The translations under genes and the position numbers were made by a program. A model generated the notes under the pieces. It was not told the origin of the DNA. It saw only the letters and a program-made list of their open reading frames with translations, and ran no database searches. From Alcanivoracaceae bacterium (GTDB lineage: Bacteria > Pseudomonadota > Gammaproteobacteria > Xanthomonadales > Marinicellaceae): DNA of 43,815 nucleotides. The DNA is taken from contig JADGEI010000026.1 in assembly GCA_016744455.1 (NCBI GenBank), positions 1-43,815 of the forward strand. Direction: 5' to 3'. Below are positions 1 through 7,935 of this stretch, in pieces; the stretch's first letter is position 1, and every line of letters starts with the position of its first letter.

Positions 1-94
1 TAGGTCTTGGTTTATTTGTGGTTTATTAATTGTCATGTGTTGATTATAACAAGCCTGAAGTGTTCAGGTATCTAATATTTTAAGGAAATTTTGA

Positions 95-115
95 AAAAGT
101 CAAACAATGACTTTT
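95..115. terminator. Short hairpin, possible terminator
   Basis: The arms aaaagtc (95-101) and gactttt (109-115) form a 7-bp stem with a 7-nt loop, just upstream of the primase gene. The stem is AT-rich and could end transcription coming from the left. The remainder of 1-198 holds no gene I can support. Confidence 0.3.
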
Positions 116-198
116 GAAACCTTGCTGAGGAAAAAGAAAAAATTGTAATTATTTCAATATTATTTAGAATAGAAACAACCTGCTAACTTGTTAAAACC

Positions 199-1095
199 AT
201 GAACTCCAAACAAGCCAAACAAATACCCATTGAGAATTTCTTGGATAGACTCAATCACAAACCAGTGAAATCCTCAGGGGATGATTTATGGTATAAAAGT
301 CCATTACATGAGGATAATACACCGTCTTTTAAGGTGAATAAAATCCTCAACTCTTGGTATGATTTTGGAATTGGTGAAGGTGGATCATTAATTGATTTAG
401 TTTGTACCATGTTTAATGACAATGTTTCACAAGCTCTAAAGCGTTTATCTTCAGATTATGTATCTCACTCACCAACAAAGCTTTATCAACCAGTCAGGGT
501 TAAGTCAGCGCCTAAAAAAAGCAAGTTAGAACTAAAGGAAGTCGGAAAAATTTCCGAAAAGGCTTTGTATTGTTTACTTCGTGATAGATGTATTGATATA
601 GATATTGCTAAAAAATATCTATATCAGATTTATTTTTCAGTTAATGAAAATGAAAAACTCAATTATGCATTGGCATTAAAAAATGATGTTGGTGGTTATG
701 AATTTAAAAATGCCTTGATGAAAGGCTGTATTGGCTCTAAAGCAATAACCAGTATTGATTTAGAAGGTGGTAAAGATGTGGCGATATTTGAAGGGATGAT
801 GGATTTTTTAGCTTATTTGACCCATCATAAAATTACGGATTTTCATAGTTCTGTCATTATATTAAATTCTACTTCAATGAAAGATGAAGGATTAAAAGCA
901 TTGAACTCTAAACAATTTAAAAAGGCTTATTTCTTCCTTGATAATGATGATATGGGTAAACAGGCTTTTGAGTATTTATCACAAAATATAGATTGTGATT
1001 TTGTGGATAAATCAAACAGCTATAAAAAATTTAATGACTATAATGATTATTTGATAGAGCAAAAATCATTTCACTCTAAATTTATCAAGAACTAA
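199..1095 (+). CDS. DNA primase-like protein (CHC2-type N-terminus plus Toprim)
   Basis: The 298-residue protein resembles the primases carried by mobilizable elements. Residues about 25-75 look like a CHC2-type zinc-binding fold, with YKSPLHEDNTPSFKV followed by WYDFGIGEGGSLIDLV, although the usual cysteine and histidine ligands are largely missing. Residues about 190-275 form a Toprim domain: the acidic residue is in VAIFEGMMDFLAYL and the DxD-like motif in YFFLDNDDMGKQAFEYL. Family knowledge says such proteins prime DNA synthesis during plasmid or transfer replication. Both Trp codons are TGG and the stop is TAA. There is no partner helicase in the window. Primase-like assignment is firm; the exact biochemical role is inferred. 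Confidence 0.8.
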   Translation: MNSKQAKQIPIENFLDRLNHKPVKSSGDDLWYKSPLHEDNTPSFKVNKILNSWYDFGIGEGGSLIDLVCTMFNDNVSQALKRLSSDYVSHSPTKLYQPVRVKSAPKKSKLELKEVGKISEKALYCLLRDRCIDIDIAKKYLYQIYFSVNENEKLNYALALKNDVGGYEFKNALMKGCIGSKAITSIDLEGGKDVAIFEGMMDFLAYLTHHKITDFHSSVIILNSTSMKDEGLKALNSKQFKKAYFFLDNDDMGKQAFEYLSQNIDCDFVDKSNSYKKFNDYNDYLIEQKSFHSKFIKN

Positions 1096-1112
1096 ATAAT
1101 ATTTGATTTAGT

Positions 1113-3113
1113 TTAATCATTAGGCCTTTCTAATAGTTTTACCATATCATAAAATTCATCTTGTCGCCCTTTAATAGCTTGGAATAATGAACAGTTATAG
1201 GGCTTTTTGTTAAGCTTGAATCCTGTTCTCATTGATTCTTCATTTGCAGGAGTACACTTGGAAATATTTTTGTATACTTTTTGTATAATAGCTGTTTTCC
1301 GTTGGTCAAGAACAATTGATAAATTATTCTTTTCTATTCTAATCTCATTTATTTTTTCTTCTGTGTCTACACCGTCCATATCTTGCACCCTTGCTTTACA
1401 GTTTAATTTGAGGGTTTTGTCTTTTTTATCTTTTTTATTTTTTTCATTTATTTTTATTCGGTCTATATTAGTTGAAAACTCATCAAATATTGAGGGCTCG
1501 TCAATTTTTGTATAATTAGCATGTTTTAATAACTCTAAACAGATCAAATCATCACCTTTACCTTGATAAACTTTCTCAATTCCTACATAGGTTTCAATAT
1601 CTTTTGCTAGCATCACTGCTTTTAAATTTAAGTTGTTTGCATCTGTGTTTTCAGGGTTTGATACACTTGAGATTTTATTTAGTTTTTTACAATTTTCTAA
1701 CACATCACTTTTAGAATCTACTTTATCACCATTAGTATCTACTTTGTTTTGATCTTTCTGACATGTCAATAATTCTTCAAATAAATCATTTTTTACTGCA
1801 CTTAGATATTCTTTAAGTTGTGAATAATCAGAGTATTGGTTAATAGCATCAGTTCCTATTGACGGTGCTTGAGAGATTTCAACTGGAATTTCATTTACAG
1901 AAAAAGAAATGAAACCAGGAGCATTGTCTTCAAATTTAAAATCCTTAAGTTTTATTTTTGCTAATGTATTTATTTGGGGACATTGTTTTTTTTCTATGAT
2001 ATCGAGAACTCTTTTATCTGTATTTTTCTTGTATATACCACCATCATTTTTTTGAATGTCAGTTACAATACAGCCAGAAGGGTCGTTCCAAAACAAATTT
2101 ATATTTGGGCTGTTAAAAGCATTTGGAAAATTTATAAAAGCAGGTTGATCGGCACTGCGAAAACCATCAACTAAATAGTACTCTTTTGAATGGAAAAGTG
2201 TATCGTTATGAAATTTAATGAATTGTTCATCCTCTCGCAAGATGATCATCTCTCCTACAAACTCTACGGTAGCACCTAATGACAATAAGAATCGTTGAAA
2301 AGCGGTATCATTTTGTAAAATTGGATCTATCTTACTGTTAATATATTCTTTACCAACTGCAGTATTCAAAAGTTCGACTAGTGTAGTTACGCCAACTTGA
2401 AGGAAGTTTAGAAACCCGCTCTGATTACGTAAAATAGCCAATTCTTTTTTTACAGCTAAAGCATCAACTTCCATCAGTTGAAAGCGAACCCGGTAACTTG
2501 TATCAGATTCATGTGTGAAGACAACTTTTTCATTTTTGTCTAAAGGCACTAATAAGTGACTGCCAGAATCCCACTTTACTTGTGTTGATTTAACATAAAC
2601 TTTACTATTAGCTTCTAGTGGATCTGCGACATTCTGAGATTTTATTGTTGTTAAAAGCCATAATTCTTTATTTCGTATGTTTCCTTCTACAACTGAATTC
2701 GAGTAAGGGCCATATTTTTTGAATGTGTAGTCTCTTGCTCTATCTAAATCATCTTTAGCTCGGCCTAAAAGTTTTCTATAGCTTAATGCTGGAGGTTTTA
2801 TTTCGTTAATTTCTATTGAGAACTTGGTATCCTCTGCGATGAAAACAGGATTGCTTCCATATATTGGTGCGGAGTTAAATAATCTATTGGGATGGGATGA
2901 ATCTTTTAAGTGAGAATAATTATCATACCTTGGCATTCTTTGAATTAAACATTTTTCCCTGTTCTTGTTACTTGCAACTGGGTTCCCCAAATTTTTGTTA
3001 GAAATATTTTCACAGTCTTCAACATCAAACAAGTGAGCTCTTGATGCATTGATTTGATATGGAGTACAAGATATACATAATAGAACTGTCGCAATTAAAA
3101 TGAGAAATTTCAT
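1113..3113 (-). CDS. Large predicted lipoprotein, function unknown
   Basis: This is a 666-residue protein with a short hydrophobic signal sequence and a lipobox-like LCISC, putting the lipidated cysteine at residue 16. It should therefore be an envelope lipoprotein. I recognise no domain. A hydrophobic stretch around residues 265-295 (GFLNFLQVGVTTLVELL region) may be membrane-associated or buried. The C-terminal third is lysine-rich and has several cysteines (about residues 525-650). It lies on the strand opposite the primase, with their 3' ends 17 bp apart, and ends in TAA. Its location inside the mobile element suggests an accessory role such as exclusion, anti-phage or surface interaction, but nothing in the sequence decides this. 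Confidence 0.7.
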   Translation of the reverse strand: MKFLILIATVLLCISCTPYQINASRAHLFDVEDCENISNKNLGNPVASNKNREKCLIQRMPRYDNYSHLKDSSHPNRLFNSAPIYGSNPVFIAEDTKFSIEINEIKPPALSYRKLLGRAKDDLDRARDYTFKKYGPYSNSVVEGNIRNKELWLLTTIKSQNVADPLEANSKVYVKSTQVKWDSGSHLLVPLDKNEKVVFTHESDTSYRVRFQLMEVDALAVKKELAILRNQSGFLNFLQVGVTTLVELLNTAVGKEYINSKIDPILQNDTAFQRFLLSLGATVEFVGEMIILREDEQFIKFHNDTLFHSKEYYLVDGFRSADQPAFINFPNAFNSPNINLFWNDPSGCIVTDIQKNDGGIYKKNTDKRVLDIIEKKQCPQINTLAKIKLKDFKFEDNAPGFISFSVNEIPVEISQAPSIGTDAINQYSDYSQLKEYLSAVKNDLFEELLTCQKDQNKVDTNGDKVDSKSDVLENCKKLNKISSVSNPENTDANNLNLKAVMLAKDIETYVGIEKVYQGKGDDLICLELLKHANYTKIDEPSIFDEFSTNIDRIKINEKNKKDKKDKTLKLNCKARVQDMDGVDTEEKINEIRIEKNNLSIVLDQRKTAIIQKVYKNISKCTPANEESMRTGFKLNKKPYNCSLFQAIKGRQDEFYDMVKLLERPND

Positions 3114-3500
3114 GGCATATTTTTCCTTTATATTATTAGATTCTGTTTTTTTATTAAAGTGGGAATGTTCAAATACAGATCACTTTTCCTATTCATTTAT
3201 AAATTTATCATAATTTCCAACATTATTCAACATCTAAAAACCTGAGATTTGAAAACTTAAATACTATTACATAACTCTTTTTTTTTCCTCCGCAATTCAT
3301 TTATTTATAAGTAATAGTAAAATCATATTTTATTTCAAATGCAATACATCTTGTTTCGCATCACTTTTACCTTTCACCTGATTTTATACCACCTCATAAA
3401 ACCATAGAGTTAATATATAAATAATAGAGTTAAAGATAAAGATAGCACTAAATATTTGTTCATTAGTTCCCTGTATGATCTTTTTGCTTGGATTTAGAAT
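3114..3500. other. AT-rich non-coding stretch, probable part of the element's origin region
   Basis: No reading frame of plausible composition is found in this 387-bp stretch. It is very AT-rich, contains long T and A runs, and carries two copies of atagagttaa exactly 20 bp apart (3404 and 3424). It abuts the iteron array, so an AT-rich unwinding region of a plasmid origin is a reasonable inference. No tRNA cloverleaf is visible. Confidence 0.4.
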
Positions 3501-3802
3501 AAACACAAAACTGACTAAATCAGCACTTGGAATTAACTCAGAACTGACTAAATGAAGCCTTGCCTTTTTTAAGCCAACACAGAACTGACTATTTTATTAA
3601 CAATAGTGGTTTAGTTTTTATCGAAACTCACACAGAGCTGACTATGTTTTTCACATTACCCCGAAGCCAACACAAAGCTGACTATTTAAACATTGTGCAT
3701 TGTTCTCTAATCAACACAGAACTTACTAATTATCAGCTTTGTGTGTGAAATAAACACAGAACTAACTAATTAAGTCCTTAGAATTTACACAGAACTGACT
3801 AG
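3501..3802 (+). repeat. Iteron-like array of eight direct repeats
   Basis: Eight copies of a motif close to aacacagaactgactaa occur on the plus strand. The ctgacta cores start at 3511, 3544, 3585, 3638, 3678, 3722 (cttacta), 3762 (ctaacta) and 3795. Successive distances are 33, 41, 53, 40, 44, 40 and 33 bp. Most are near three, four or five helical turns, so the copies would lie roughly on one face of the DNA. The array ends 2 bp before the last codon of the adjacent initiator-like frame. Direct repeats next to an initiator gene are the hallmark of iteron-controlled plasmid origins. No coding function is apparent in this stretch. Confidence 0.75.
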
Positions 3803-3803
3803 A

Positions 3804-4976
3804 TTAATTACTTTTGACTGGTTCTTTGGCATTTTCAAAGGTATCACAGTCTTTTACATATCTGTCATAATCGTGTCCAGTTTTATATTGATCACGAAGT
3901 GGTTTGATCACTGGTTTTCACTTTTGGTCAATTCTATGGTTTTTGATGTTCTTTTGATGGGTGTTAATTCTCCATTGTTCCATTTGAAATTCATTGGTTG
4001 GAAAGATGGTGATTAGGTAATCACTTGCTACTTTTCTGTTGGTCTTTGGGTTAATTGTGTATTTCTTTTCACAAGTGTAATGGTCAATAATAAAGGAACA
4101 ATCTTTTAAACCTGTATTCACATCACGAATATTGGTTAGTAATCATTCTTGTTGTAGGTCTCAATCAGCAATTAGGGTTGATAACAATATATGATAACCT
4201 TTGATTGCATCCACTTGTTTAAATTTGTGAGACAGTCGCATAAATAAACGCCTTCAAAAACTAGTTTTAACTTTCATGTATTCATCATAATTAAATCCAC
4301 GCCAATCAAGTGCCAGTATCTTTTTTGAAATAAGTTTATTAAAGGTTATGTATAGTTCTGAATGTAACGGATTTTTCTTGTCATTTTTAATGATGAGATC
4401 AATCGGTGAAAAGAAACTGTCTATTCAATAAGATTTAGAAATATCTCAGGACAGTTCATAACGCAATCACGCAAGTATTGATATACCGTCCTTTATTTGC
4501 TCGTAGCTGTAGTTTTTTCCTATTCGTTTAAGTTCGTCACGAATTTTATAAAAAGTCGTTATCAGCCCAAATTCTTCGGTTTTAACCTTATCCTTTTTCA
4601 AGAAAAATCATTCTTCAATTGAAAGTTTGTGTAATGCTTGTTCAATGAAATCAGCTATCACAGTTTTATAATAGGCTTTCTTTCTCTTTTTACCATCATC
4701 CTGAACAGTTAATTGTGCAGGTGATATATCAAGAATATATGGAACATCATTGTATTTACCCTGACGTGATAATGCAGGTAATGAACCATCGGGATTTCTT
4801 AGCTTGGTTTGTTTTCAGCTAAAAACATCAGGTAAAGTTTGGTACAACTCAACACTGTTTGAATACTTCTCAGAAACAAGCATTTGTAATAAGTCCAATT
4901 GAACTGGTTGATTGTCACTATTGGCTTTTGCCAAACGCATGTCTTTATCTTTGTGTAATAGGATTTCTTCAGTCAT
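3804..4976 (-). CDS. Replication-initiator-like frame with nine in-frame TGA codons
   Basis: From ATG at 4976 the frame runs 390 codons to TAA at 3804-3806 with no TAA, TAG or frameshift. It contains TGA at codons 54, 123, 170, 177, 184, 241, 272, 278 and 353, and TGG only at codons 225 and 335. The intervening sequence is protein-like and suggests a plasmid initiator with winged-helix segments: a Lys/Arg-rich helix KRKKAYYKTVIADFIEQAL near 98-115 and RRLFMRLSHKFKQ near 242-254. The iteron array at its 3' end supports a Rep role. Trp fits several TGA positions (ILA-x-LRYEL, QQE-x-LLTN), but Gly or Cys is not excluded. Standard decoding gives only fragments, so the gene is either recoded, held silent, or a pseudogene with TGA-only lesions. 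No strong Shine-Dalgarno is seen before the ATG. Confidence 0.6.
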
Positions 4977-5029
4977 AGGTTTTTACTTAGAAATTATACA
5001 TTGTCTCAATTATAAAGATTAATTCAAAA

Positions 5030-5512
5030 ATGCAAATATGCTATACTCGAATTTTATCCTTACTAAAACCGTTACATTTGGAATTACCTGAAAACATTCA
5101 AAACCTGATACCCATAGCCGATTCTATGGGCGTGGCTTTGTATCAGCGATTTTCAGAAGATGAAGCGGTGGATTTTCTCAATATTCCAGTTCAATCACTT
5201 AAACTGCTTAGAGGGCAGGGTAAAATTTCATTTATTGGTTTACCTGACAAAGTTGAATACTTTGGTTATCAACTTTTAGAATATTTGATTGGTGCTGTAA
5301 ATTCGGCTACAACTTCAAATAAACAATCAGTTTCAAATGATAGAATCATTCGAGCTAAAGAAGTGGTTGAAATGACTGGTTTATCTCGAACCACTATTTG
5401 GAGAATGGAGAGATACAAAAGCTTTCCTGCTCGTGTATCTCTAGGTAAAAATAGTGTAGGTTGGAAATTGAGTGAAATTAAGAAATGGCTATCTACTCGT
5501 GACCAACTTTAA
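5030..5512 (+). CDS. AlpA-family regulator with a second N-terminal HTH
   Basis: The 160-residue protein has two DNA-binding-like segments. Residues about 45-90 (DEAVDFLNIPVQSLKLLRGQG) resemble an excisionase-type helix-turn-helix. Residues about 107-157 are a clear AlpA domain, with IIRAKEVVEMTGLSRTTIWR followed by FPARVSLGKNSVGWKLSEI and KKWL. AlpA proteins regulate the integrase or excision genes of integrated elements. The gene is divergent from the initiator-like frame across only 53 bp, so it probably binds there and controls that promoter as well. A start at the internal Met34 would remove 33 residues and is possible. The stop is TAA and all three Trp codons are TGG. Confidence 0.8.
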   Translation: MQICYTRILSLLKPLHLELPENIQNLIPIADSMGVALYQRFSEDEAVDFLNIPVQSLKLLRGQGKISFIGLPDKVEYFGYQLLEYLIGAVNSATTSNKQSVSNDRIIRAKEVVEMTGLSRTTIWRMERYKSFPARVSLGKNSVGWKLSEIKKWLSTRDQL

Positions 5513-5521
5513 AAATGGATA

Positions 5522-6379
5522 TTAAAAACCTGCCTTACCCCATTTTGTTCTATTCCCATGTAAATGTATTTCACCTGATTTTATATCTTTCAATAAAGCA
5601 TCTGCTGCTAAATTTCCTTCAAATTTAGTAATCATACTTGTACAAAATACGTCATATTTAAATTCTATATATTTCACTTTAAGCCTAGGATATGGACAAT
5701 TTGGCCATGTCAAATATTTATCATTAAATTCATATTTATAGATTAATCCTGTTTGATCCTCCTTTGTATTAGTAGGGCGTGGTAAGTCATTTTCTAAGTC
5801 TAAAAACGTTTTAATAGTATTTCCTTTAGAATTTACAATTAATATATCACAATTATATGCAGCAACTTTAAATGGGTCTCCTTCTTTCATGTTTGTATTT
5901 TGCAATAACCAATCAAAATCAAATTTAATGTCTGGATATGTATTTGCAATATAGTAAATATCACCACTAATGTTGATGGTATCTATCATACCCATGCTTT
6001 TCAAATCTTCAGTTGTTGGATTTGTAAGTAATTTTAATTGAATCCCCTTGTGTTCCGCAAATTTTATTGCGCCAGATTGGAAGTGTGTTTTAGTTATAAA
6101 AATGCCTTGAATATTGCCTATATCATCAAGAACACTACTAAAGTCTCTAATTTTTCCTATTGAAACTGGTGTAGTGAAATTTTTACATTCAATTGCAACT
6201 CTATGTTTAACTTTTGCCATATTAAATTCCCAATAAACGTCAATTTGATGTTTTTGGCCAGAGTCACCTTTTATTTTCACATTGTGTTGAACTTTAATTG
6301 TATCAATCCCATCCTCTTTTAAAATTTGTTGGTATACTTCTTGTGCTAAAATTTCATAATCAGTGTTTTTATTAGTCAT
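5522..6379 (-). CDS. Mrr-like restriction endonuclease-fold protein
   Basis: The N-terminal half matches the PD-(D/E)XK nuclease fold of the Mrr family. Asp in HQIDVYWEF and the pair in VAIECKNF form the D...ExK catalytic pattern, followed by IGKIRDFSSVLDDIG and GIFITKTHFQSGAIKFAEH. The C-terminal half (about residues 140-285) is unassigned. I chose ATG at 6379: it lies 5 bp beyond the integrase stop with an AGGT sequence upstream, whereas the longer frame from 6415 would overlap the integrase. Length is then 285 residues. Mrr proteins cleave DNA, often when it is modified; no methyltransferase partner is present, so this is an orphan defence or element-maintenance nuclease by inference. Confidence 0.75.
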   Translation of the reverse strand: MTNKNTDYEILAQEVYQQILKEDGIDTIKVQHNVKIKGDSGQKHQIDVYWEFNMAKVKHRVAIECKNFTTPVSIGKIRDFSSVLDDIGNIQGIFITKTHFQSGAIKFAEHKGIQLKLLTNPTTEDLKSMGMIDTINISGDIYYIANTYPDIKFDFDWLLQNTNMKEGDPFKVAAYNCDILIVNSKGNTIKTFLDLENDLPRPTNTKEDQTGLIYKYEFNDKYLTWPNCPYPRLKVKYIEFKYDVFCTSMITKFEGNLAADALLKDIKSGEIHLHGNRTKWGKAGF

Positions 6380-6383
6380 ATTT

Positions 6384-7601
6384 TTACCTAGTTTTAAATT
6401 TATCTTTCTCTTCATCCAAATAATCAGCCCACCATTGCATCATTTCTGTGCGTTCTTCCATGTATCTTGCGTGATGAATATAAGCAGCTCTTACGCTGTT
6501 TCTTTCCATATGGGATAATTGACGTTCAATTGCATCGGGATTAAAACCTTTTTCATTGAGTATTGATGAAGCATTAGCACGGAAACCGTGTGGAGTGGTT
6601 TTTGTTTTACCTTCGGTTTTTCCATCATAGCCCATACGCCGAACTGCACACCTCATGGTATTGTCTGATATTGGTTTTTTCTTATCTGTTTTTGATGGGA
6701 ATAATAAACCTTTACCACCTGTAATCTTTTGAAGGTTAACAAGCACGTCTAAAACTTGGGTTGATAGTGGTACAAGGTGTTCTGTGCCCATTTTCATGCG
6801 TTCGGGTTTGATACGCCATATTGATTTGGCAAAATCGAATTCATCCCAAGTAGCACCACGAATTTCACCTGATCTAGTAAATGTGTAAAGCAGAAGTTGT
6901 AAGGCATATTGAGTTAAGAAAGATGCTCGCTTGCCATAGTTTTCTATTTCAGACATGAATTGACCAAGTTCTGAATTGTTCATTGAAGCTTGGTGTTTTC
7001 GTTTGTAGGTTTTTACCACGCCCACTAAATCAGAAGCAGGGTTGTTTTTTAGCATACCTCTTTGAATGGCATATGAAAATACACGGCGTATATCTTGTAA
7101 TACCCTGCTGGCAACATCCAATGAACCACGTTTTTCAATGTTTTTAATAATCACTAAAATGTCTCTTGCAAGAATCTTATCAACTGGTTTTCTATCTAGG
7201 ATTTTGAAACTATTGTTTTCTAGTCTTCGCCATAACCTTTCTGCATGATCTTGTTTCCATACTCCTTTTTCATGTTTCCACCATTGCTTAGCAATAATTG
7301 AAAAGGTGTTTGATTCATTTAATAGTAGACTAAACTTTCTATCTCGGTTTAATTCTATTGGATCAATGCCCTTTTTTATGTTTCTTCGGGCTTCATCTCG
7401 TGCATCCCTCGCCATTTTTAAAGTTGTTTCGGGATAAACTCCCAACGCTAAAGTTTTCTGTTTACCTGCGTATCTGTACTTTAAACGCCAGTATTTTGCA
7501 CCAGTTGGCTTGATCAAAAGGCGTAAACCTTTCTCATCTGATAACCAAATGTCCTTTAAGCATGGCTTTGTACGCCTTATTTTTAGGTCAGTTAGAGCCA
7601 T
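6384..7601 (-). CDS. P4-type tyrosine recombinase / integrase
   Basis: This is a 405-residue integrase. The N-terminal DUF4102 domain is typical of P4-type integrases (ALTDLKIRRTKPC, KYWRLKYRYAGKQKTLALG, YPETTLKMARDARDEA). The catalytic domain shows Arg in FTRSGEIRGA, His-x-x-Arg in PHGFRANAS, His in LSHMERNSV and a Tyr in AAYIHHARY. The start at 7601 (MALTDL) matches the family; the upstream extension to 7652 is not family-like. It catalyses site-specific insertion and excision of the element, here at the neighbouring tRNA-Thr 3' end, with AlpA-type help for excision. The stop is TAA. Confidence 0.93.
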   Translation of the reverse strand: MALTDLKIRRTKPCLKDIWLSDEKGLRLLIKPTGAKYWRLKYRYAGKQKTLALGVYPETTLKMARDARDEARRNIKKGIDPIELNRDRKFSLLLNESNTFSIIAKQWWKHEKGVWKQDHAERLWRRLENNSFKILDRKPVDKILARDILVIIKNIEKRGSLDVASRVLQDIRRVFSYAIQRGMLKNNPASDLVGVVKTYKRKHQASMNNSELGQFMSEIENYGKRASFLTQYALQLLLYTFTRSGEIRGATWDEFDFAKSIWRIKPERMKMGTEHLVPLSTQVLDVLVNLQKITGGKGLLFPSKTDKKKPISDNTMRCAVRRMGYDGKTEGKTKTTPHGFRANASSILNEKGFNPDAIERQLSHMERNSVRAAYIHHARYMEERTEMMQWWADYLDEEKDKFKTR

Positions 7602-7682
7602 TTTGGTGCTCCCAACGTAAATTGAATTGAAAAGTAGCACCAAATATAGCACTGTTTTTTATGAAATTCCATGAAAAAACAT

Positions 7683-7762
7683 GAAACACCCTGAAACAGC
7701 TATATGGTGTATAGCTTATATTATTAAAGGGTTTTGATGTCTGTTGAAACGCCCTGAAACAG
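7683..7762 (+). repeat. Direct repeat pair between integrase and tRNA (candidate arm-type sites)
   Basis: The 17-mer gaaacaccctgaaacag at 7683-7699 recurs as gaaacgccctgaaacag at 7746-7762, with one mismatch and 63 bp between starts. Shorter related words (catgaaa) occur at 7670-7686. They sit between the integrase start and the tRNA 3' end, where integrase arm sites or excisionase sites are expected. Confidence 0.5.
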
Positions 7763-7767
7763 GGAAT

Positions 7768-7843
<76 letters not shown>

Positions 7844-7935
7844 TTTGAGGTTGTGCAGTATAGTTAAAACTAAAATCAAATTCAACAGGTTTTTAATTTT
7901 ATTTGCAATTTTTGAGTTTTTTTTTAAATTAGTTA

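Noticed and set aside
3140..3200. Possible T-arm of a tRNA (gttcaaat near 3168)
   Set aside because: No pairing stem on either side, and no acceptor or anticodon arm at the right distance.
3560..3748. A 62-residue plus-strand frame in the iteron region
   Set aside because: It covers the repeat array and its sequence is dictated by the repeats; no Shine-Dalgarno or family.
3501..3802. CRISPR array
   Set aside because: Repeats are only about 17 bp and imperfect, spacers vary in length from about 16 to 36 bp, and no cas gene is present.
3918..4121. A stand-alone 67-residue minus-strand gene
   Set aside because: It is only the piece between two in-frame TGA codons (278 and 353) of the larger 390-codon frame, and would have to begin at a GTG in its middle.
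3804..4976. Selenocysteine explanation for the nine TGA codons
   Set aside because: Nine Sec residues in an initiator-like protein are implausible, and no SECIS-type hairpin is evident right after the TGAs.
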